Shown here: in pieces, positions 1 to 9,030 of the stretch
Numbering within the stretch: the stretch's first letter is position 1
How the letters are laid out: each line of letters opens with the position of its first letter
Source: Roseococcus pinisoli
GTDB lineage: Bacteria; Pseudomonadota; Alphaproteobacteria; Acetobacterales; Acetobacteraceae
Length of the DNA: 64,000 bases
Reading direction: 5' to 3'
NCBI RefSeq assembly: GCF_018413645.1
Contig: NZ_JAHCDA010000003.1
Location: 236,969 to 300,968, forward strand
Made by a program: the position numbers and the translations under genes
Notes under the pieces: model-generated
Told to the model about the DNA's origin: nothing
The model's database searches: none
What the model saw: only the letters and a program-made list of their open reading frames with translations

Positions 1-3000
1 CCCAGGTTGCGCAGCACGCCGCCCGCCGTCGCGTTGAAGACCCGTGGCGCCGCATTGCCATCGAAGGCGGCGCGTACCGGCCGCCCGTCGCGGCCCAGCG
101 AGGCCGCGGCGAGCACGGCCCAGGCGGCCTCCTGGGTGGAGGCGGCCGCCGGCGTCAGCTCCGGACCGGGCAGCCGTTCGGTCGCCTGCTGGATCATCGC
201 CGCCGGGGCCTGCGCTTCCTTCAGCAGCACGAGCACCGCCATCGCATCGCGGGCGGCGCTGCCATAGTCGTAGAGCCAGTCGCGCCGGGCCGGCGCCGCC
301 AGCGCGGCGGCGAAGGCGCGTTGAGCCCGATCGTTGTCACCGGCCCGGGCGAAGGCCGCGGCGAGCTGGGCGCGCGCCAGCGGCGTCGGCAGGCGATCGA
401 GGCTCTCCATCAGGCGCCGGGCGGCGCCCAGCCGGTGCCGGCCGGCGAGCGAGAGCGCGTTCAGCCGCGCGGCCTGGGCGGCGAACTCCGTCGGCTCGTT
501 GGCCGTGGTGTCCTCCAGCCGGGTGGCCAGGTCGTCCAGCGCGGCATCGAGCGCGGCCGTCGCCACCGTGGCGCCGGCGGTGCGGGCGCGGATCAGCGCT
601 TCCGCCGCATAGGCCGAGGTCCAGAATTCCGGCTCGCCCTGCGCCGACCAGAGGCCGAAGCTGCCGTCATAGCGCTGGCGGGACAGGATGCCGTCCACCG
701 CGCGCTGCAGCAGCGCGGCCTGCTGGGGCGTGCTGCCCTCGCTGATCGCCGCGCCGATGCCCAGCGCGCGCGAGGAAAGCTGCTCCAGGCAGGTATAAGG
801 ATAGATCTCCAGCCCGCGCAGCATGCCCTCGGCATCGAAGCGGACCGGCGTGCCGAGGCGCGCCGTCGCGCGCCAGGCGCCGGGCAGGAAGCGGGTGGCG
901 TTGGGTGCCAGCCGCAGCTCCTGGCCCGGGGCCAGCTCGCTCAGCGTCGTGACCGAGGTGAGAGCGCGCGAGGAGCGCACCTCGATGCGGGACTCACGGG
1001 TGGCGGCGAAGCCCCCGGGGCCGCCGACGGCGAGGCGAAGGGTTCCCTCGCCGGCACCGGTCGCGCGCAGGGTCGTGCTGGGCTGGGCGCGGGCGCCCGT
1101 GGCCAGGCGCGCGGCAAGGCGGGCCGGGCCGCCGAGGGCGATGGCGCCCTCCGCAGTCAGCGTCGCGCTCACCTCGCCTTGCGGGAGCTCGAGATTGTGC
1201 AGGAGGACGGGCAGGGTTGCTTCGTCGCCCGGGGCGAGGAAGCGCGGCAGCAGCGCCTCGGCCAGGACCGGGTCGCGGACTGTCATGGCCCGGCTTGCCG
1301 AACCGATGCGCGGCCCCTGCCAGGCCACGGCCATCAGCCGCAGCTCGCCCGCGAAGTCCGGGAGGTCGAGCGGGATGGTGGCGCGGCCATTGGCATCGGT
1401 TTCCACCACGCCGCTGAACAGCACGACGTTGCGCTGCGGAATGGGCAGCAGGCCAAGGTCGCCCGTCTCGTCGCCGCCCTGGCGCAGCACGGCCGGGGTG
1501 GCATCGTCGGGGCGGATGAGGCGGCCGTAATCGTCGCGGATATCGACGCCGAGGGTGCGGCGGCCGGTGTAATGCGCCAGCGGATCGGGCGAGGCGAAGC
1601 GGGTGAGGCGCAGGATGCCCTCATCCACGGCGGCCAGCGTCAGATGGACCGAGGCACTGCCTCCCGTGACGGTGACGGGCACCTCCACGCGAGTGCTGGG
1701 CCGCGCCCGCTCGGGCCCGCCGATCGCGACGTCCAGGCGGCGCGCGGCGGGGTCGATCTGCACCCAGGCCAGGCCGAGCGCGCGGCCCGGCGAGGTGGCG
1801 GGAGCGCCGGCCCTGAAGACGGTGACGGCGACATAGGCGCCGGGACCCCAGGCCGGGTCGGCGGTCAGCGGAACATCGGTGCCGCCCTCCGGCACGTCGA
1901 CCTCGCGCACCGTCATCAGCCGGTCGGTCAGGACGGCGAGGCTGGCGCGGCCCGCGAAGGGCGCGGTCACCCGCACCGTCACCGTGTCGCCCGGCGCGTA
2001 GCTCTGGCGGTCGGCCGCGACATCCACCTTGTCGGGAACCTCGGCCGACTCGCTCGACACCCAGCCGGAGCGGAAGCGCACCGAGGCGATGGCCAGGCCG
2101 TTCGCCTCCCGCGCTTCGAGCCGGTAGCGGCCGAAGGGCAGGCTGCGGGCGAAGCGGGCCGGCGCCTCGGCCGCGGTGCGGACCGTCGCGGTGTCGACCG
2201 GCTCGTCGGTCCAGACGGTCTCGTAGCGGGTGGCGCCGCCGCGCAGCACGACGCGCCAGTCCGGCTTCTCGCGGACGAGGCGCAGGCTGAGCTCCGCCGG
2301 GAGGGTACGCCCCTCCGGATTGGCGACGATCACCTCGAAGGCGGCCTCGGCATTGGCGTCGACTGCCTGCGGGCCGCGAATGCCCACGAGGCGGGGATTG
2401 CCGGCGACAGCCAGGGGAAGGCTCGTCCGCGTGGCGCGGCCGCCCGGCTCCTGCACCGAGATGTCCAGCTCGCCGCGCAGCGGGCGGGTGGTGTCCGGCG
2501 CGCCGGCCAGGGTCAGCTCCAGCGTGGCGCGGCCCTGATCGTCGGTTTCCGGGACATCGGCCGTGATGAGGTCGGGCGCGAAGCTCTCGTCCTCCAGGCC
2601 GAAGAGGTAGCCTCGCAGCTCGGGGAAGGGGTTGCGCTCGGTGACGAGGCGCAGCTCGGCGCTGCCCTCAAGGCCGGCGCCCGGCGCGCCGTAGAGAAAG
2701 CGGGCCGTGACGGGGATCTCCAGCATCCGGCCGGGCACCAGCGGTCCCGGCACGGGCCCGGCCTCGACGGCGAGACGCTCCGGTACGAAGGCCTCCACCC
2801 GGAGGCGCGCCTCGCCGACCGGCGGAGCGTTGGGATCGGTCAGCGCCTCGACCTTCCAGACGCCGGCCGGCGCCGCGGCGGGAAGCGCGACGGGCCAGTT
2901 GCCGCCGTCGCGCACCACGGTCTCGGCCGCGACCTGCCCGTTCGGGCGGCGCAGACGCAGGCGCAGCGGCACCTCCGAGGGGACGCCGGCGACGTTCCGC

Positions 3001-4565
3001 AGCAGCGCCATCACCTGGACGGTCTCTCCCGGGCGGTAGATGCCGCGATCGAGCCAGAGGAAGGCATCGAGCGGACCCGGATGCTCGCGCCCCGTCACGC
3101 CGCGGTCGGACAGATCGAAGGAAGCGGCCTCGAGGTCGAGCGCCACGAGGTCGTCGCCCAGGCTGGCATGGAGGGAGACCGGCGCCATCGGGCCTTCGCC
3201 GCGCAGCAGGGCGGCGGCGAAGCGCGCGATGCCGTCCGTGCCCGTCTCCGTCTCGGCGAGGATCTCGTTGTTGCGGGACATGAGCGCGATGCGGGTGCCG
3301 CCGGCGGGGCGGGAATCTCCGAGGCGGCGGGCCTGCACGGCCAGGCCGCCCTCGCCGCGCCAGGCGGTGAGGCCAAGGTCGGTCAGGATGAGCGGCTGCG
3401 CGGTCGCCAGGGAGCCGGCGTCGTTGGTGCCGTCATTCGGCCGCGCAATCATCATATAGAGTCCCGGCCCGGCCTCGCGCACGGCCGGCGGCACGGGGAC
3501 CGTGACGCGCTGGAGTTGGTTCGCCTCCCCGCGCGGCAGGTCGAGCGTTCCTTCCCAGACCACGCGGCCCCAGGTGTCGGGAATGTCGGTGACCGTCCAG
3601 GAATTGATCTGGTCGCCAAGCCGGTTGTCTCGCGTGAAGGGCACGAGGTTGCGCTCGGCCAGCCGCACGACGCGCATCTGCACGCCGGAGATGTTCATGA
3701 GCGCCAGCGGCACGCGGGCGTCCTGCCCGCGGGCGAGAAGGAAGGCGCGGCTGTCGAAGGCCAGGCGCGGCCGGCGGTTCGGCATGGCGATGTTGACCGG
3801 CGTGTCGCGCATCAGCCGGAGCCCGTCCTCGCCGGGCAGGCCCGCGCGCAGCACGACGCGCGTGCTGCGGCCGAAGGGAAGGCCGACGACGCAGAGCTGG
3901 TCGCCGTCGCGCTGGAAGGAGAGGCCAGGGACGGGCGGCTCGGCGCGCATCCAGTCCTGCGGCTGCCAGTCCGTGCGGCGCGCCGGCGGCACGGTGAAGG
4001 CGAGGCAGGCGCGGGCGGGCTCGGCCTCCGACTCGGTGTTGAGACGCGCGACCAGCAGGCCGGCAGCGCGGCGCGCCTGGGCGAGCGCGTCGGTATAGCG
4101 CGCCTCCTCGGGCGCGCGCTGAACCACCTGTTCCAGCGCCGCGATCTGCTGGGCCGGCCGCTCCAGGCGCTGCAGCGCCTCGGCCACCATCAGCAGCGAG
4201 GGGATCTCGGGCGGGCCGGCCGGGACCATGAGGAAATTCTGCCAGGCGGCGGAAAGGGCGCGACCGGCCTCGGGAGGGTTGCGGCGAAGCTGGGCGCGGC
4301 CGAGGGAAAGCCATTGCGCGGCCGTCATCTCGCCGAGCGCGGCGCGGTCCTCCCAGGCCTGTGCGGCGGCGGGCCAGTTGTTCTGACGCTCGGCCGCGGT
4401 GGCGCGGGTTTCGGCCGCCTGCCGCTGCTGGGCGGTGCCGCCGGCGGGGAAGCGCCTTTCAAGTTGTTCACGATATTGGTTCGAATCCCGTGACAGGCCG
4501 GGAAGGTCGAAGGCGTGCGCGGCGGGGGCCAGTAATAGTAACGCAATGATCAACCAGCGACGCAT
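1..4565 (-). CDS. Alpha-2-macroglobulin family protein (3' end outside window)
   Basis: The reading frame is open from an ATG at 4565 to the left edge (about 1,521 codons), so the C-terminus is missing. The first 18 residues form a Sec signal peptide (LLLLAPAAHA, then FD) with no lipobox cysteine, so the protein should be soluble in the periplasm, unlike lipoprotein YfhM of E. coli. A DRGIYRPGETVQ macroglobulin-domain motif lies near residue 500. The thioester motif PYTCLEQ is intact (Cys1259, Gln1262) and begins the thioester domain. Members of this family trap attacking proteases covalently and often sit beside pbpC, which would lie outside the window. A very long open frame on the opposite strand is only its codon-aligned shadow. 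It is divergent from an RND efflux operon. Confidence 0.93.
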   Translation of the reverse strand, partial: MRRWLIIALLLLAPAAHAFDLPGLSRDSNQYREQLERRFPAGGTAQQRQAAETRATAAERQNNWPAAAQAWEDRAALGEMTAAQWLSLGRAQLRRNPPEAGRALSAAWQNFLMVPAGPPEIPSLLMVAEALQRLERPAQQIAALEQVVQRAPEEARYTDALAQARRAAGLLVARLNTESEAEPARACLAFTVPPARRTDWQPQDWMRAEPPVPGLSFQRDGDQLCVVGLPFGRSTRVVLRAGLPGEDGLRLMRDTPVNIAMPNRRPRLAFDSRAFLLARGQDARVPLALMNISGVQMRVVRLAERNLVPFTRDNRLGDQINSWTVTDIPDTWGRVVWEGTLDLPRGEANQLQRVTVPVPPAVREAGPGLYMMIARPNDGTNDAGSLATAQPLILTDLGLTAWRGEGGLAVQARRLGDSRPAGGTRIALMSRNNEILAETETGTDGIARFAAALLRGEGPMAPVSLHASLGDDLVALDLEAASFDLSDRGVTGREHPGPLDAFLWLDRGIYRPGETVQVMALLRNVAGVPSEVPLRLRLRRPNGQVAAETVVRDGGNWPVALPAAAPAGVWKVEALTDPNAPPVGEARLRVEAFVPERLAVEAGPVPGPLVPGRMLEIPVTARFLYGAPGAGLEGSAELRLVTERNPFPELRGYLFGLEDESFAPDLITADVPETDDQGRATLELTLAGAPDTTRPLRGELDISVQEPGGRATRTSLPLAVAGNPRLVGIRGPQAVDANAEAAFEVIVANPEGRTLPAELSLRLVREKPDWRVVLRGGATRYETVWTDEPVDTATVRTAAEAPARFARSLPFGRYRLEAREANGLAIASVRFRSGWVSSESAEVPDKVDVAADRQSYAPGDTVTVRVTAPFAGRASLAVLTDRLMTVREVDVPEGGTDVPLTADPAWGPGAYVAVTVFRAGAPATSPGRALGLAWVQIDPAARRLDVAIGGPERARPSTRVEVPVTVTGGSASVHLTLAAVDEGILRLTRFASPDPLAHYTGRRTLGVDIRDDYGRLIRPDDATPAVLRQGGDETGDLGLLPIPQRNVVLFSGVVETDANGRATIPLDLPDFAGELRLMAVAWQGPRIGSASRAMTVRDPVLAEALLPRFLAPGDEATLPVLLHNLELPQGEVSATLTAEGAIALGGPARLAARLATGARAQPSTTLRATGAGEGTLRLAVGGPGGFAATRESRIEVRSSRALTSVTTLSELAPGQELRLAPNATRFLPGAWRATARLGTPVRFDAEGMLRGLEIYPYTCLEQLSSRALGIGAAISEGSTPQQAALLQRAVDGILSRQRYDGSFGLWSAQGEPEFWTSAYAAEALIRARTAGATVATAALDAALDDLATRLEDTTANEPTEFAAQAARLNALSLAGRHRLGAARRLMESLDRLPTPLARAQLAAAFARAGDNDRAQRAFAAALAAPARRDWLYDYGSAARDAMAVLVLLKEAQAPAAMIQQATERLPGPELTPAAASTQEAAWAVLAAASLGRDGRPVRAAFDGNAAPRVFNATAGGVLRNL

Positions 4566-4751
4566 CGAAACATTCCTTCCGCGCTCGTCGACCGCCTGCG
4601 CGGATTCTGCGCTGCCGGCCGTGGTTATCGTTGCCTTCCCGCCCTTTGGCTTTTACACCCATTGGTGGTGAATGAAGGCCGGTGTGGTCCCTGGGAATGG
4701 CTCGCTCCACTAGCCTAGCCGATGCCTGCATGCACGGGAGCCCACGTTTTC

Positions 4752-5861
4752 ATGATTCTTCGCATGACCGTTCTCGCGCTTCTTGCGGCGTTCCCCGCCG
4801 CCGCGCAGACGATTGCCGTGACGACCGACCCTGTGGTGGTGGGGCCCGTGCCGATCGAGATCATGGCCAACGGGACGGTGCAGTCGGAAAGCGTCGTCAC
4901 GATCCGCACGCGGGTCGACGGACAGATCACCCAGGTTCATGTCAGCGAGGGCCAGGCCGTCCGGCGGGGGCAGCCGCTCTTCACCCTGGATTCACGGCTT
5001 AACCAGGCCCTGCTCGCGCAGCAGGAAGCGCAGCTGGCGAGCGCCCGCGCCGCGGCGACGCGCACCCAGCTCGACGCCGCCCGCTACCAGAGCCTGCGCG
5101 GCGAGAGCTACGCCTCCCAGCAGCGCTTCGAGCAGGCGCAGGCCGATGCCGCCGCGGCGGCCGCCAACGTCCAGGCGACCCAGGCGCTGATCGCGCAGAC
5201 GCGCCTCAGCCTCGAATTCGCGCAGATCACCGCGGAGGTGGACGGCGTGCTGGGCGTGCTTCCGCTTCGTGTGGGCAATTTCGTCCGGCAGGCCGATAGC
5301 AGCCCCGTGGCGCTGGCCACCATCACACAGACCAACCCCATCCTGGTGCAGTTCAACGTGCCGGAACGCTGGCTGCCGCTCATCCGCCGCGCCACCGGAA
5401 CCGGGCAGCCCATCGCCGTCCAGGCCCAGGCGGATGGGGATACGGAGCAATCCGTGGAAGGCCAGCTCATCTTCGTGGACAGCCAGGTCGACACGACCAC
5501 CGGCACGATCATGCTCAAGGCGCGCTTCAACAACGATGCGGGCCGGCTCTGGCCGGGGCAGTACGTGCAGGTGAACCTCTCCCCGGCCACCGAGGACAAT
5601 GCGATCCTGATCGCGGCCGCCGCGGTCCAGACGGGGCAGCAGGGACGCCACGTCTTCGTGCTGGACGGCGGCGTCGTCAGGCGCCGGACGGTCCAGGTCT
5701 CACGCATCGTGGGCGACCGGGCGGTCGTCCAGGGCGAGCTCGCCAATGGCGCGCGCGTCATCGTCGAAGGCGCCCAGCGCGTGCGTGACGGCGTTCGCGC
5801 CGAGGAGAGGCCCGCCACGGCAGGCAACCCACGGGTCTCGGCCCTGGAAACCGTCCGATGA
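4752..5861 (+). CDS. RND efflux periplasmic adaptor (membrane fusion protein)
   Basis: This is an AcrA/MdtA-type adaptor that links an inner-membrane RND pump to an outer-membrane channel. The N-terminus carries a signal peptide (MTVLALLAAFPAAAQ). It is followed by a biotinyl-lipoyl half (RVDGQITQVHVSEGQAV), a coiled-coil alpha-hairpin rich in Ala and Gln, the second lipoyl half (ITAEVDGVLG) and beta-barrel and membrane-proximal domains. I chose ATG 4752 because a GGGAG lies 11 bases upstream; ATG 4722 would add a non-signal extension with no ribosome binding site. The stop overlaps the pump start (ATGA), so the two are translationally coupled. No outer-membrane factor gene is adjacent. Confidence 0.92.
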   Translation: MILRMTVLALLAAFPAAAQTIAVTTDPVVVGPVPIEIMANGTVQSESVVTIRTRVDGQITQVHVSEGQAVRRGQPLFTLDSRLNQALLAQQEAQLASARAAATRTQLDAARYQSLRGESYASQQRFEQAQADAAAAAANVQATQALIAQTRLSLEFAQITAEVDGVLGVLPLRVGNFVRQADSSPVALATITQTNPILVQFNVPERWLPLIRRATGTGQPIAVQAQADGDTEQSVEGQLIFVDSQVDTTTGTIMLKARFNNDAGRLWPGQYVQVNLSPATEDNAILIAAAAVQTGQQGRHVFVLDGGVVRRRTVQVSRIVGDRAVVQGELANGARVIVEGAQRVRDGVRAEERPATAGNPRVSALETVR

Positions 5862-8800
5862 ACATCTCGGAGCTCTGCATCCGCCGGCCGGTCATGACCT
5901 GCCTCCTGATGGCGGCCGCCGTGCTCTCGGGAATCGTGGCCTATACGCGGCTGCCCGTGGCCGCGGTGCCGCGGGTCGACTTCCCGGTCATCTCCGTCTT
6001 CGCGACCTTCGCCGGCGCCAGCCCCGAGACGATGGCAACCTCCGTGGCGCTGCCGCTGGAGCGCGAGTTCAGCACCATCGCCGGCCTGGAGAGCATGAGC
6101 AGCGTCTCCGGCCAGGACACGCTGCAGCTCACGCTGCAGTTCCAGCTGGATCGCAACATCGACAGCGCCGCCCAGGACGTGCAGGCGGCGATGACCCGTG
6201 CGCAGCGCCGCCTACCCATCGAGATGACGATTCCGCCGAGCTACCGGAAGGTCAATCCGGCGGATGCGCCGGTGCTGCTCCTGACCCTTTCGGGCGGCGA
6301 CACCCCGCTCTACCGCCTCAACGACATCGCCAGCACCATCATCGCCCCCGCGCTCAGCCGCGTGCAGGGCGTGGCGCAGGTGCAGACCTATGGCGAGCAG
6401 CTCTACTCGGTTCGCGTGCGCCTGGATCCCGACCGGATCGCCGCCATGGGGCTGGCCTTCGACACGGTGAGCCAGTCGATCATCGCCGCCAATTCCAATG
6501 CGCCGGTCGGCCTCCTGACCGGCTCGCGGCAGCAGCTGACCCTGCGCGCCAACGACCAGCCGCAGGATGCGGCCGCCTTCGGAGACCTCGTGGTCGCGGG
6601 CCGGGCCTCGGCGCCGGTGCGCCTGAGCGAGATCGCCCGCGTGGCGGACGGCGTGCAGAACGAGCGCGTCGCGAGCTGGCGCAATGGCGAGCGCGCGCTG
6701 GTCCTCGCCGTCCTGCGCCAGCCGGACGCCAATACAGTCGACGTCGTGGACGGCGTGCGGGCGAGCCTGCCGGCCCTGCGCGCGGCCCTGCCGCCGGGCG
6801 CCGAGATCGGCGTGTTCCTGGACCGCTCGATCTCGATCCGCGCCGCGGTGCATGACGTGCAGGAAAGCATGTTCATCGCCATCGGCCTCGTCGTGCTGGT
6901 GTGCTTCCTCTTCCTGCGCCGGGTGAGCGCCACGATCATCCCCTCGGTCGCGGTGCCGATCAGCCTCTGCATGACCTTCGGGCTGATGTACCTGCTGGGC
7001 TACGGCATCGATAATGTCACGCTGCTCGGCCTCACCATCGCCGTGGGCCTCGTGGTCGACGACGCGATCGTCGTGCTCGAGGTCATCGTCCGGCACATCG
7101 AGGAGGGGATGCATCCCTTCGCGGCCGCGATCCGCGGTTCGAAGGAAGTCGGCTTCACCGTTCTCTCCATCACGCTCTCGCTCATCGCCGTCTTCCTTCC
7201 CATCCTGCTGATGGGCGGCGTGGTGGGGCGCGTCTTCAACGCCTTCGCCGCCACCGTCTCGCTGGCGGTGATCACCTCCTGCGTGGTGTCGCTCACGCTG
7301 ACGCCGCTGATGGCCAGCCGGATGCCGGCCCATGGCAAGCCGGGCTGGCTGGACCGCACGCTGGAGAAGGGGTTCGTCTTCGTCGAGGGCATCTATGCGA
7401 GGCTCCTCGGCTACGCCCTGCGCGCGCGCTTCGTCGTCTGGATCGTCTTCTTCATGTCGGTCGGCGCGGCCAGCTGGTTCGCCGTGAATATCCCCAAGGG
7501 CTTCTTCCCGATCGAGGATACCGGCCTGCTGCTGGTGAACACCGAAGGCCCGCGCGGCACCTCGATCAACGGCATGGGCGAGATGCAGGGCGAGGTCGCG
7601 GAGATCTTCGGTCGTTCGCCCCATGTGGACGCCGTCGTGTCCAATCTGGGTGCGGTGGGCGGCTCGGCCTCGATCAACCAGGGCCGGCTCTTCGTCCAGC
7701 TGAAGCCCCGCTCCGAGCGGCCCGATATCCAGACGGTGATGCAGGACCTGCGGCGTGCCGCCGGCGGCGTTCCGGGCATGCGCATCTTCGTGCAGCCCAT
7801 CCAGAACATCAATTTCGGCGCGCGCCAGTCGCGCACGCTCTACCTCTACACGATGCAGGGCCTGAGGCTGGACGAGCTTTATGACTGGGCGCCCCGGCTC
7901 GAGGCCGCGCTGTCGCGGGTGCCGCAGCTGCAGGACGTCAACACCGACCTCCAGCTCGACAGCCCGGTGGTGCTCGTGAACGTGGATCGCGATCGCGCCA
8001 CGGCGCTCGGCGTCTCCATCGACCAGGTTCGCCAGGCGCTCTTCTCGGCCTTCGGGGCGCGGCAGATCTCGACGATCTACGGCCAGGCCAATGCCTATCC
8101 GGTGATCGTGGAGGCCTTGCCCGAGGATCAGCGTGACGAAACCGGCCTCACCAAGCTCTATATCCGTTCGAATACCGGCCGGCTCATTCCGCTTTCCGCA
8201 GTGGCCAGCATCGAGCGGCGCTCGGGCCCGCTGACCGTCGCACATCAGGGCCAGCTGCCGGCGGTCACCATCGGCTTCAACACGCCGCCCGGCGTGGCGC
8301 TCGGCGATGCCGTGAACGCGATCCGCGCCGTCGAGCGGGAGATCGGCCTGCCGCCGACGATCGTGACCGGCTTCACCGGCTCGGCGCAGGTGTTCCAGCA
8401 GGCCCTGGCCGGCCAGGGCTTCCTGGTGATCGCTGCGGTGCTGATCATGTATGTGGTGCTGGGCGTGCTCTATGAGTCGCTGATCCACCCGCTGACTATT
8501 CTCTCGGGCCTGCCTGCAGCCGCACTCGGCGCCTTCGCGACGCTGTGGCTCTTCGACCTCGACCTATCGGTGATCGCCGTCATCGGCACGCTTCTTCTCA
8601 TCGGATTGGTGAAGAAGAACGCGATCATGATCGTGGACGTGGCCCTGACCCGACAACGTGGCGGCGAACCGGTGCTCGATGCGGTTCGCGAAGCCTGCGT
8701 GCTGCGCTTCCGCCCGATCATGATGACGACCCTTGCAGCGGCGGCCGGCGCGGTGCCGATCGCGGCCGGCTGGGGCGCGGCAGCGGAGCTGCGGCAGCCG

Positions 8801-8944
8801 CTCGGCCTCGCCGTCGTCGGCGGTCTGGCCGTCTCGCAGATGCTGACGCTGTTCGTGACGCCGGTTCTCTATCTCGGCTTCGACGGGTTGGCGCAGAAGT
8901 TCAGCCGGGGGCGCGGCGCCGTCGTCCACGCGCCGGCCGAGTAG
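5858..8944 (+). CDS. RND efflux transporter permease (MdtB/MdtC-like, HAE1 family)
   Basis: A 1,028-residue inner-membrane proton-drug antiporter of full family length, with twelve predicted membrane helices and two large periplasmic loops. The proton-relay aspartate pair in helix 4 (GLVVDDAIVVLE) and the helix 10 lysine (GLVKKNAIMIVD) are both present, so the pump looks functional. Sequence features such as the PVAAVPRVDFPVI N-terminus are closest to MdtB/MdtC and related heavy-metal/drug exporters; the substrate cannot be deduced. It overlaps the adaptor gene by four bases and is followed by a strong intrinsic terminator. Confidence 0.94.
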   Translation: MNISELCIRRPVMTCLLMAAAVLSGIVAYTRLPVAAVPRVDFPVISVFATFAGASPETMATSVALPLEREFSTIAGLESMSSVSGQDTLQLTLQFQLDRNIDSAAQDVQAAMTRAQRRLPIEMTIPPSYRKVNPADAPVLLLTLSGGDTPLYRLNDIASTIIAPALSRVQGVAQVQTYGEQLYSVRVRLDPDRIAAMGLAFDTVSQSIIAANSNAPVGLLTGSRQQLTLRANDQPQDAAAFGDLVVAGRASAPVRLSEIARVADGVQNERVASWRNGERALVLAVLRQPDANTVDVVDGVRASLPALRAALPPGAEIGVFLDRSISIRAAVHDVQESMFIAIGLVVLVCFLFLRRVSATIIPSVAVPISLCMTFGLMYLLGYGIDNVTLLGLTIAVGLVVDDAIVVLEVIVRHIEEGMHPFAAAIRGSKEVGFTVLSITLSLIAVFLPILLMGGVVGRVFNAFAATVSLAVITSCVVSLTLTPLMASRMPAHGKPGWLDRTLEKGFVFVEGIYARLLGYALRARFVVWIVFFMSVGAASWFAVNIPKGFFPIEDTGLLLVNTEGPRGTSINGMGEMQGEVAEIFGRSPHVDAVVSNLGAVGGSASINQGRLFVQLKPRSERPDIQTVMQDLRRAAGGVPGMRIFVQPIQNINFGARQSRTLYLYTMQGLRLDELYDWAPRLEAALSRVPQLQDVNTDLQLDSPVVLVNVDRDRATALGVSIDQVRQALFSAFGARQISTIYGQANAYPVIVEALPEDQRDETGLTKLYIRSNTGRLIPLSAVASIERRSGPLTVAHQGQLPAVTIGFNTPPGVALGDAVNAIRAVEREIGLPPTIVTGFTGSAQVFQQALAGQGFLVIAAVLIMYVVLGVLYESLIHPLTILSGLPAAALGAFATLWLFDLDLSVIAVIGTLLLIGLVKKNAIMIVDVALTRQRGGEPVLDAVREACVLRFRPIMMTTLAAAAGAVPIAAGWGAAAELRQPLGLAVVGGLAVSQMLTLFVTPVLYLGFDGLAQKFSRGRGAVVHAPAE

Positions 8945-8974
8945 CCGGCAGCTTTCACGGCCGTGAAGAACTCA

Positions 8975-9008
8975 CGCCCTCGGCCGCCCGGCCGGGGGCG
9001 TTTTCGTT
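8975..9008 (+). terminator. Intrinsic terminator after the RND operon
   Basis: An 11-bp GC-rich stem (arms 8975-8985 and 8990-9000, one G-T wobble) with the loop GCCC is followed directly by TTTTCGTT. It lies 30 bases after the RND stop codon and before the convergent MFS gene. Confidence 0.85.
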
Positions 9009-9030
9009 AGGCCACGGATCAGGCGGCGTA

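Noticed and set aside
321-4493. A 1,390-codon open frame on the plus strand
   Set aside because: It is codon-aligned antisense to the alpha-2-macroglobulin gene; its product is low-complexity Arg/Gly/Ala/His-rich with no domain.
6212-8488. A 758-codon minus-strand frame inside the RND pump gene
   Set aside because: Antisense shadow rich in His/Asp/Arg; the plus strand encodes a full RND transporter with all catalytic motifs.
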